Source: Fragum whitleyi
Lineage: Eukaryota; Mollusca; Bivalvia; Cardiida; Cardiidae
Length of the DNA: 64,000 nucleotides
NCBI GenBank assembly: GCA_948146395.1
Contig: OX411545.1
Coordinates: 17,480,026-17,544,025 of the forward strand
Direction: 5' to 3'
The notes below the pieces were generated by a model, which had not been told where the DNA came from, searched no databases, and worked only from the letters and a program-made list of their open reading frames with translations. The translations under genes and the position numbers were made by a program. Shown here piece after piece: positions 50,101-62,100 of the stretch. Each line of letters starts with the position of its first letter. Position 1 is the first letter of the stretch.

Positions 50101-53100
50101 TATGATTATAGATTTTTTGCCATTAGTAGTTCAGGTAATGCATAGAGAATAACATGGAAGTGTCTTAAGATATCAATTTTATCTTTCTTTCTTTTTCTTT
50201 CTTTACATAATGCCATACGCCCTCGCGGAAATTCTAGGCATGTTGCGCTGTCGAGCTGTCCAACATTGTTAGTAGAAAACAAGACTCAAAGTAAAAAGTA
50301 ATGTAGTAAGGCTAAAAGTAATATAGTGAGATGAAAAAAGATGACAGGTTAAAATAGGTTAAGAATAGCTTAAAGTAAGGTTAAAAAGAACAGCTATGTA
50401 TTGGAACTATGGCTTAAGGTGCTGTAGCTCACACACAGCCGCCTTAAATATGTCAAGGCTGGGTGAGCAAGCAACACCCTCTGGGAGAGCATTCTATTGA
50501 GTAATGGCCAGAGGAAGAAAGGAGTACTTAAAAAATTCTTAGCTGTGTGTAATTGGCGAAATGCCTGGTGATGGGAATGCCTAGATGTACGAATGTTTGG
50601 TACAATGTACAGTAAAACTTGCGTTAAGTGACCACTAAGGGGACCAATAAAAAATGGTCGCTAATGGAAATGGTCGCTTAATACAATATCAAACGATAAA
50701 AAGACGTGGTTTTTTAAGCATAGAAATATTGTCGCATTATTCTCACTAGATCCTATGATGTTCGAATCCATAAAAATCGTCCCAATGAGACAATTCTTAT
50801 GGATTCTAACGTCTTAAGATTCAATGATAAATATTTTTACGTTTAAGAATGTTCACTTTTTCTGAAATTTTCCTCACGGCAATTGGACTTTTTACGATTG
50901 TCGCTTAATAAAAGTGGTCGCTTAATAGACGTGGTCGCTTGAGCAAGATTGACTGTAGTTGGGTAGGGGCACAGCAACCAAGTTATTTACAATCTTGTAG
51001 AATAAGCAGAGATGTGCATCTGCACGCCTCTGTTCAAGACTGCGCCATCTTAGAGAATTGATTTTTTCTGGTTCAGGTTGGGAGAATTTATTTTGCTCCC
51101 CGAAGGGAGAACATATAGCCGCCGCTTTGTCTGTCTGTCCGTCCGTCCGTCCGTAATTCCGTCCGTCCGTCCGTCCGTCCATCCCCACCTATTTCTCCAT
51201 AACCCCTGGGCCAAATTGAATGAAACTTACCATGTGAACTCCCTATGATATAGTGATGATGCATCTGTGACGGTTTTTGGATTTGAGACCTCGTCACGGG
51301 AAAAGGGGAGTTAGGGTAAAAAACAGTTTTTCCCAAATTTCTCCTAGTCTAAATGTCAGAATTTAGTGAAATTTCATATTTGTTTAGCAAATCAGATGCC
51401 GTTTACTATAAACAATTTGAAATTAACGTAAAAAAAAATATATCATGGAAAAAGGGGGCTTAATGTTTGTTACCTTTACATAAGCGCGTAAATTACAGTT
51501 ATTCTTTCATTTCTCCTAGTCTTATGCTCAGAATTTGATGAAATTTCACATTTGAGTAGCAAATCAGATGCTCTTTACCCTAAACTATTTGAAATTTGTG
51601 TCCTAATATATGTCATGCAAAAAGGGGGTTTAATGTTTGTTGCCTTTATGTTATCTGTATAAGATAACAGCTTATTTGAGTCTTTGAAATCTGACCACAG
51701 AGCATATCTCCTAAAGTATAATAGCTATCAACTTGAAACTTTATGGGTGGATAGACCTTATGGAGGAGAAGTGCAGTGCACAAGAACTACAACTCTTGCT
51801 TTCATAATTTTGGAGTTACTGCCCTTTGTTATTTTTGATACTTAGATTATGTCTGGAGCATATCTCCTAAAGTAAAATAGCTATCAACTTGAAACTTTAT
51901 GGGTGGATTGATCTCATGGAGGAGAAGTGCTATGCACAAGGACTACAACTCTTGCTTGCATAATTTTGGAGTTACTGCCCTTTGTTATTTTTGATACTTA
52001 GATTATATCTGGAGCATATCTCCTAAAGTATAATAGCTATCAACTTGAAACTTTATGGGTGGATAGATCTCATGGAGGAGAAGTGCAATACACCAGAACT
52101 TTAACTCTTGCTTGCATAATTTTGGAGTTATTGCCCTTCGTTATTTTTAATACATTTAATAGGAGGTAAATCTCTGAATCTTTAATTTATTAGGCTTCAG
52201 TTTACTATCAAGCTTTTGTGGCGGGGATGTCCATGTCCAACAGGGCTCTTTTTTTTGTGACAATGCCTTATTCGGGGAGCATAATCTGTCTCTGACAGGT
52301 CTTGTCATGATTAGGCTTTGCCAAGTCATGATAATTTATTGAAGCCTAGACCAGATGACAACGATATTTTAAGTCTTACACATTATTCTATTTATCATAC
52401 AATCATTTCATAGTGCTTAATTATAATAAACCCTAAAAATCAAAGAAATTCAGGAGAAAGTGTATGCAAATTGTTTCTAAAAATAGACTTCTAGATATCA
52501 TGTTATGTTATTAGACAGGTGATATCTGGTTAATACAGGCTTCATTGCATGATAAATTCTAATGTCTTTGCGTAAAACACTTGTGACGAGGATGGGATCA
52601 ATGAATTTTTGCTGCCTCCATAACTCCAGTCAGTCTTGCCATATGATTATAAGTTTTTCACCATTAGTAGTTCAGGTTAAATGGCATTTCATTTTTTGGT
52701 TGGTTATTTTGGGAAACATATAACGTCGTTGTCAGTTTTTGCTGCCTCCATTACTCTGGCCAGTCTTGTCATTCAATTATAAGTTTTGCGTCATTAGTAG
52801 TTCTGAGGTGCGTTTCTTAGATTAAGATTCTTAAGAATCTCATTAAGATTTTTAAGATGTAGCGTTTTTTAGATTAAGATTTTGAAGCCGCTTAATATAA
52901 ATCTTAAGATATCTTAATGAGGAAACGAAGATGCTTTAGCATTGGCTTAAAACGAGTAGCCTTGACGACGTCGAATGTTTTCACTCAAAATATTGAAAAT
53001 CGTTTCTTATGACGTCTTAATAATCTTATTTAGCGGAAATTTTCATCTTAATGTAAAAAATGCACCTCAGGTAATACATTTTAATGGCTTGGCGCAAAAC

Positions 53101-56100
53101 AGTTGTAACTGCCTAAATATTCATAGGTAGTTACAATTGTTTTTGTGCTGAGCCATTAATTATGCCCCCCTTTGAAGAAGAGGAGTTATATTGCTTTGCA
53201 CTGGTTGGTCGGTCTGTCAGTCGGTCTGTCCGTAGACCATTTTTGTCTGGGGCAAAGCTAAAAAAGTATGCAAGCTAGAATCATGAAACTTCACAGGTGG
53301 ATAGATCTAATTAATGAGAAGTGCAGTGCACAAGAACCATAACTCTACTCAAAATATTTTGTGAGTTATTGCTCTTTGTTGATTGACAAAGAATAAGCCA
53401 TTGACCTGCTTTTATACGGGAATAAATGTTTTACAAACATCTCTTGTTAACATTTTTTTTCCTGCAGAACTTAAATTTAGTTTAAAAAATTGCATCTTCA
53501 ACTTTGGGGTACATTTGTACTAGTCTGACTGAAGTTTATCCTATATTAATTAACCCTTTGCTGTTTAATCCCTACTTTTTACGTGCCTGTGATTTTATGA
53601 TTGAGAAAACATTGTGAAAAAAGAAGAAATTGCTTCTAACAAGCAATTTCTTCTTTTTCCTCACTATTATCTACCCTACTGAATGGTTATTTTTCAAATT
53701 AAATCCACTTTAGATTTTCGTCTGCAAAACCTTTGAATTTGGACAGGTCCAAAATTTTGTAAAACAGGAAAGGGTTAAGTAAGAAGCAGACTGTATAGGC
53801 TTAGATCTGACTGCACGTCCATTCAGGCTGATCCTAAGTCTATACTGTCTACTAAAGCTTAATGTACTGCAAGACTATGTAGTTAAGAGTATGAAAAGGC
53901 TAAGAAGTATAAGCAGATGCATTAACCAAGTTATTTGGTAATTTTCATGCCCCCTCATTGTAAAAATCTGAGGCATATTTTATCTGTCTGTCTGCAAAAA
54001 GTGAACAAAAAATCTAAACATTGCCAATTACATCATTGCTATTCAAGGTACAATGGTCACATTTGCAACGAAAATAGATATCATCTAAACACATCTGCAG
54101 ATATCAAGGTTGAGGTCTTATGACCTGCCCTGCATTCAGGATGTCCAAACAATGCAATCAGTTTGCCAATTATACCCTGCTTTGCATGTACACTTACATA
54201 CAAAGTGGGGTATAATTTGAACACATGGCTGGTTGAGGGCATAAAAGAAAGTGTAAAGTTTAAAATTTGCCGTTTTGGGAGCATTTGTGTTTTGTGAACA
54301 TATCTTTTTTGTATGCAGGATCAGTTCAAGTTATTGGGAGGATTGATTATGATGATGTTTTCCGTCTGAACGAAACATTTTTTGTTGTGACCGTCAGTGA
54401 TCGGGGAGAACCACAGCTTACATCTACTTTAACCGTTAGCGTGTTCTTCAGAAATGAAAATGACAATTTCCCAACTTTTGTTCGAAGTGTAAGTAAATCA
54501 TTATATTATTTTATTTGTAGCTGATAATTCAAAGGCCAGTCTAGGTTTTACCAGTAGTTGTTCTCTATAGACTTGATTTTGTTGTACAAAAAAAAACATT
54601 TTGGGATATCTGATATTAAATTGATATTCCAAAAAGGTTGACAGTTAAATTGTATAGATTTTTGGGGCTACATATTTGTCTATATCTGCCTGAATTATAA
54701 TCAGTCAATCAGTCAATCAATTAAATGAAGAACTCTAATGATAATTGGAACATTCCATTTGACAGAAAGGGGAAAAAATGTTTCTCAAGTTGATAAATTA
54801 TCTCAGCACACAGCTCTCTAGGGAACAGAAAAGAAGAGAGCAGAAGGGAAATATACAAACACTTCATTTGGAATTAGGTACCATATTTCTACTAATAAAC
54901 ATGCCATCATCATAGCGCAGTTGGTAGTGCGTCAGACTGTCAATCTCTCCGACTATATGTCTCTCACGAATGGGTTAATAATTGTATAAGTGAGATAGTA
55001 GCTGGAGGCTAGGAAAGGTTGTGATGGTTGTACTGGTGAAAGAAATACAAATGTACCAGGAATCCATTGTTAGGTGCTCCAGCCGCTGCGATATAACTGA
55101 AAAATATGTTGAAAGCGGCATTAAAAAGAAGAGAAATAAGAACTAAATTCTCCTAATAAACGCACCAGGGAGCCGTACATAACTTGTTCAGGGAGCTTTG
55201 AATAAGTATGCATTAAAATTGAGGCACTTTTCCTTTTAATTTCAGGTGAATTTCCTCCAAACAATCATATAAATGATTGTTTAGAGGAAATTCATCTCAA
55301 ATAAAAGAAGAAGTCTAAAAAAGTTCCTAAAATTAAGGCATTTGAACTTGGTTTTCTAAGTAGAAAATGTAGGGGTGCTATCATTAGGGAGGGCACTTTT
55401 ATTAGAGGAATTATGGTAGTTTTACACCATATTCATTGCTTTGACATAAACATCAAAATATGAAACAACACACAAATATTGGATGCATAGGTGTATTAAG
55501 GACTTTAAGATTAAAATGCACTCAGAAGGCGACAAATAAAGAATGTATAGGATAAAGGCCACATGAGGACTGTGACAAAAGATGAATGCCCTCCGTCCGC
55601 TCCCTTTTTATGATTTGAGCGTCGGTGAATAATCAAAACATCGTAACTACAGCTTGAATAAGCTGTAGTTTCGATGAAGTGATCATTTATCAAGAATAAT
55701 TTTAAACAGAGGATTATTTCTATAATGCACTTGGGTAAATTGCTTAATAGGGGTTACGCCCTTGCGATGGAAGAAATTGCTTTGTGACAAGATATACATC
55801 ATGCAGAAAGTTAACATCAATATACATATAATCAAATGAAATATGAAAACAGATCCTCTATATTGAATTAAAGATGTTTATATATAATACATACTTAGTG
55901 TATAATATGAAAAAAAAAAATCGAATGAGGTTGGGAGAATTGAAAATTGTCGAGGCTCTGCAGAGACAATTATCAATTCTCACAACTGAGTTAGATATTT
56001 TTTATACAATACACTAAGTATGTATTATATTTATCTTATAACCTCTATTTGTCTTCTTTTCATCGATGTTTCTAACTGAAATGCAAGTTTCTAAAAATAA

Positions 56101-59100
56101 TCACATCATATCATTGTTCTAAAAATAACTAAGTGATATCATAAAAAATATCATACGGGATGTTATCACACGGATATTTGTATAGTTATAAGATGCAATT
56201 TATTGTCAATGATACAGAAGAAAAATGCATATTCATATAATAGATTTATGGCTTTCATTGTACATTAAAATAGATGAACAGAATTTGCCGAGTGTTATAT
56301 CTGTTTTAGATTAAAGTTTTATTAAACTAATTTGATATTCTATTATCAAAAATTTCATAAAATTCACCTTTAATTTTTTTCTGCTTTATAAATGATACCG
56401 TATTAAATGATGTAATCACACTTTATGACATCATTCTGTGGTTTAAAAATTGTGTTGCTATACACTATGAGCTTATATAATATATGACATCGTCATTGTT
56501 ATTTTTGTTGTGCTAAAAACCATGACATTTTGTGATATCTAACGGTATTTGGTTGGAACATGGAAAACGTATTCACTATCAAAAGAGAAACCTATGCTAT
56601 CAATGGGGTTAATTCTAATTGCCATTTTTGCAAATTATGCACTTTTTTAAACTTAGAGTTTTTCATTCACTATCCAGCACCCAAAAGCCAAATCTATGCA
56701 CCGGTGGGCAGTGTTCTTTTTTTTAACTTTGAATAGTTTTCTGTAATATATAATCCAATTTAGATTAAACTATAAATTGTAATGTGTTTATTTCTTAAAT
56801 TTTATTACAGCCACAAGTTCCGACACAAGTGGTGAGTTTTCTCTTCAAGATTTTTAGCTCACCTGTGCACAACGTGCTCAAGTGGAGCATTTAGGATCAC
56901 CTTGAGTCTGTTGTTTATCGTCTGTCGTCAACAATCTTAAAAACTTCTTCTGCTACTGAACCACTTGGCTGATTTCAATGAAACTTTGCCAAAATGTTCC
57001 TTGGGTGACCCTCTTTAAAAATTATCAGCAAAATTCTAGTTAGCCCATGCTAGCAGGGCATGGCATTTTTCGCTTTGAAATTTTTGAAGGACATCTCCTC
57101 CTGAACCACTTGGCTAATTGTAATGAAACTTTGCCAAAATGTTCCTTGGGTGACCCTTTTCAGAAATTGTTTGCAAAATTCTAATTGGTCCATAAATATG
57201 TGGGTGGTAGGGCGGGGCTTATTTTTGGCTGAAATCTTTGAATGACATCTCCTCCTGGGCCTCTTGGCTGGTTTCAATGAAACTTTACCAGAATGTTCCT
57301 TGGGTGACCCTTTTAAAAATTGCTTGCCAAATTTTAATTGGCCCATAAATGTTGGTGTGGCAGGGCGAGCTTATTTTGAGCTCGAAATCTTTGAACAACA
57401 TCTCCTGAACCACTAAGCAGATTTCATTGAAACATTACTAGATTGATCCTTTGATGACCCCTTTCAAAATGTTTTTGGGAAAATTTGATTGGCCCATAAA
57501 TATGGGGGTGGCAGGGCATGGCTTGTTTTGAGTCTTCTCAGTAATGAATGGGTAGACAGCATCTCCCTTGCAACAATTGGCAAATGTGAATGAAACTTTG
57601 CACGGAAGTTACTTGGATGAGATCCACTGGACCAATAAAATTCAGGTGAGCCGTTAAGGGCCATTCTGGCCCACTTGTTATTACTCCCCCCTCTCCCATC
57701 AAAAGATTTATTACTCATTGCAAAACAATTGTAACTGTCTATAATTTTATAGTCAGTAAAATCTGTTTTGTGATCAGCTATACAGTTTGGCACATTGTTT
57801 TATTGTTTTCAGTCAAGGTTCCTGTCTCCCTGTGCAAACTTACCCAAATAACTTATTTTTGCTACAAGGCACAACACTCATATTTAGCATGATGATAGAT
57901 CTTAATGATGAGCATCTGCTGATTCCAACGTGAAGGTCATGTGATAAGGTCAAGGACATATATACTGAGGTCAAACATAACCAAAACAAAATCTCCAAGA
58001 ATACACATTGCAAATTCTTCAAGCCTATTCAAGAAACAATGTTTGTATTTGGCATGATGATAGATCTGTGATATGCTGCTGAAATGGTCAGAGTCACTAA
58101 GCAAGCTCTAGGACACATATGAAGGTCACTTGTTTTCAAAACTTAACAAAAAAAGTAGGTAAGTATGTAAGCATCTGCAGATATCAAGGTTATGTGAAAA
58201 GGTCAAGGCCACATATGATGGTCATAAGTTGGCAAACATTAATCAATGAATTTAGCAATTTGGATTTCTTCAAATGTATTCAAATTTAGCATGCACATAG
58301 ATGTTATGCAACAGATATCAAGGTAATGGTGAGGGGGCAGCACTCATTCTTTCCGACTAATTGTCTTCTGCCAATGGGTCCATAATAGTAGACATGTTGG
58401 ATAGCAGCTAGAGGCTAGGTAAGGATGTGATGGTAGTACTGGTGTGAGAAATACCAGGAATCCATCATGAGGTGCTCTATCTGCCACAATATATATATAT
58501 AACATACTTAGTGTTTTGTATGAAAAAAAAAATCTAACGAGGTTGGGAGAATTGATCATTGTCGAGGCTATGCCGAGACAATTATCAATTCTCACAACCA
58601 AGTTAGATATTTTTTTCATACAATACACTTAGTACATATCATATTTATCTTATAACCTCTTTTGTCTTGTTTTCGTCGATGTTTCTAACTGAAATGCAAG
58701 TTTCTAAAAATAACTGTATGATATTATTGTTCTAAAAATAACTATGTGATATCATAAAAAATATCATATGGGTTGTTATCACACAGATATTTGTATAGTT
58801 ATAAGATAAAACTGACAGATTGTTAAAAGCGACATATTACCCCATTCATTCAATCAATCAATTAATCAAGATCATGTTCATTTAACATAGGTCAAGGGTA
58901 AATTGTATATATTTTTCACAAACATATTTTGGTTTTTTTCAGCGGTTTTACACAACTTCAGTTCGTGAAAACACAGGTGATGGTAGAGCCCTTCTAAATG
59001 TGTTTGCTATTGATAATGATCGTCCTGAGCCGTCAAACAATTTTTATGTCATCAACTATTTTATGAATGATGATAGATTTGATGTCAACCCCAGGACAGT

Positions 59101-62100
59101 AAGTTCAATTCTTAATCAACTATTGTCAGATCATGGTTGTCTATAAAATAATAATTGTCCAATCAGATTATTCCCTCAGATCTGAAGCACACTTTCAACT
59201 TTCAACTCCTAATAGTCTCACTCGTGGTCAAATTTTTGTTGATTTGGTAGGAGGTATGGCCAAGATCAGCCTGTACATATCGATGGCTCAGTACAAATCA
59301 GTTGCAACTGCCTATAAATATGTAGGCAGTTACAACTGTTTCTTGCTGAGCCATCAGTATGTAGAATCTGATATTAGTCTTTACTACTTGGGTTTTTTAT
59401 GCCCCCGATAGGGAGGCATCATAAATTTGACTTGTCCGTCCGTCCGTCCGTCCGTCCGTCTGTCCGTCCGTCCGTCCGTCCGTCATTCCGTCCAAAAACT
59501 TTAACATTGGCCATAACTTCCTCATTACTTAACATATTCGCATCATACTTTACCACAACATTCCTTGGTACATTACCTTTCTGTAGGCACATACTTTGGT
59601 GACCTTGACCCCTGGATGACCTTGACCTTCAACATAGATTGGCCATAATTTAAAATCAAAGCGGTGTCGGGGGCATTGTCATCTTACAGTGACAGCTCTT
59701 GTTTATCCAGAAAAGCTTAAAATTGGTATTTTCAAAATACTCATTGACTCAAAATAAGTGCATTCATTGCTTTGTACACTTTGAATTATGTGCAATTTTT
59801 GAAAAGATTTTAATTCAGAATGACAAGGGTTAAGAGATGAAAGGAGTAATTGTACTACAGTACTCAAAATTGTCCAAATTGTGAAATAATTTTTGCCAAA
59901 CACAGGCCTAGGTTATAAAACTTTTCTCATTCTCAATTCAAAATTTTCTCAACTTTAAACTCGAAATTAAAGCCGTAATTTTGTTGTACTACTAATATAA
60001 ATGTACGAACTTAAAGGATAATATTAATTAGTTGTTACAAATAATAACTTATAAATATTATCTTTTATGTTCTTAAATTTATCTAAATTTGAAATTTGAG
60101 AAAGTTTTATAACCTAAGCCCCAGAATGCAAGACCTTGTGGTACATAACTAAAAGTGATTTTTATAATTCTATGGATTCCTAGATTTTTGGCATAGGAAT
60201 TTCTATGCATGGCTGTAGGTCAGAGGTCAAGCTTTCTGTTTTTGGAGAAAACCAGAGGTATTTCTATAGCCTTGGCGTTGTTGTCATTGTCATTGTGCAA
60301 AAACTATGATAATTTGTAACATCTCTGGTTCTTCTGAAGGCATTCGCTTGAAACTTTGCACCATAAAAAGAGTAATCTTTACTTCCAATGGATATAACTC
60401 TAGAGGCATTTTGTTCAAATTATGCCCCTTTTTTACTTAGATTTTCATCCACCATCCAGCAAGTTCAACCACAATCCAGCAATCAACAGCTGAGTGTAGG
60501 CACCCGTAGGCGATGCTCTTGTTAGGTCAGACATTTCGATGGCTCAGCGCAAAACAGTTGTAACTGCCTAGATGTTTATAGGCAGTTACAAAGGTTTCAT
60601 ACTGAGCCAGTGATTTGTAGACTCGATAAATGATATTCCTAGATAATCGTTATCATTTGGATCAGTATTCTTCCTGATTTTTTTCCCAATTCTGTGTAAA
60701 GAAATACAAAAGGTGCTGTAGACCAAGATCAGATTGCACATATCAATGGCTCAGTGCATAATATCTTTAGCTGCATATAGATATTTGATTTTGCACTGAA
60801 TAACTGATAAGAGCAGTCTGATCTTTGTCTTAACCTGTAAAGATAACATGAGTACTGTATGTTCCGTGTAGTGAAGATAGATTTGGGGAATTTTTATTTA
60901 AAAATGTTATAAAGAAGATTTTATGGATTTGATGAATGATATATTGTAACTTGTCATGCTGAACCCCGAACATTCGTGCTTAGGCAGGAGGTTAAGACAA
61001 AGATCAGCTTGAATAAATGTGCAATCTGATATTGGTCTACCCAACCTGATTTTCCTTCTCAAAGCAGAAAAGTCCGAAAGTCATAATTTCAAATTAAATT
61101 CCATCTCACTATGAGTGTCCAGTGCCTTCAGCTCTTTGATTTTAGTGCAATTTTGCCTGGGTTTTTATTCAGCATGACAAGAGCTAAGGGAAATCTTTGT
61201 TAATAAATGACTTATGAAATGGTAACCTTTCAGGGAGAAATCTTTGTACGTCTACGGAACAACGCAGTTTTAGATAGAGAGAGTAATTCGATCCTGCTGA
61301 CAGAAGTCATTGCCAGAGATAATCCGGGTGGTACACCTCAAAATCAGAGAGTAGCAACAGTAAGTGAGAGAATTCAGAATCAGGTTCAGAATCAGTACTG
61401 CATGCTCGTAATCGTGAATTCTTTTGAAAATATCTTAAGGTAGCAATGGACACATGGCGTCATTTTTTTCCGCCCAATGAATTTTTTTCTTGTTCACATA
61501 TGTTGTAGATTAACATTGTATAGTCATAATATCAAAATTTGAAGGTACCTTTCCATGCTCGTTTTCATGCTAGAGTTATCTGCCCTTGAGTGGTAAAGGC
61601 CATTTTTCAGTAAAACGTTTATATTCGTTTCAGGTCTAGTATAAACTGGGTACCAGCTGATAGCTTTGAAACACATACATGTAAATAGACCTAATACAAG
61701 TACACGATAGCTGTTGCCAAGGAAATTTCTCTTTGATCAATTGCGTTTGCAAAAAGCGCCTTCAAAAGTTAAAAATGCGGTAATTTTTGTGATTTTAAAG
61801 TGAATTTATAGTGACCCCTCCTAATTAAAAGACACCTATATCGTATTTTTATTATTAAATTCAATAGTCCAGTCATTTAATTGATATCAAATGTTGAAAA
61901 CAAGTTAGTTATAAAATTTTACCACCATTATTGTACGTTATTTCCAAAAGTAGAATATTATGAAAACCGGTCTTTTTAAGCAACGCGCAAAAAGAGTCGT
62001 AAAATGAACAAAAACCCACTTCCGGTTTATAGAGGCGAGATGCCGCTGTCCATTGCCACCTTAATTTATAATAGATCAAATAGCAATGTTGCGTTTATGA

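Larger units (their letters stand above)
57820..58932 (+). mobile_element. Degenerate ATGCCCC-family element, split by a SINE
   Basis: Two units with GGCATGATGATAGATCT-type and AAGGTCA phrases (57880-57990, 58030-58330). A SINE interrupts, then AGGTCAAGGG and the end TTTTTCACAAACATATTTTG. Ends about 10 nt before exon 20. Confidence 0.65.

Noticed and set aside
51088..51336. 82-codon - strand open frame
   Set aside because: Antisense of the (CCGT)n start of a tandem-repeat element; the same frame occurs at 10005-10241 in the sister copy.
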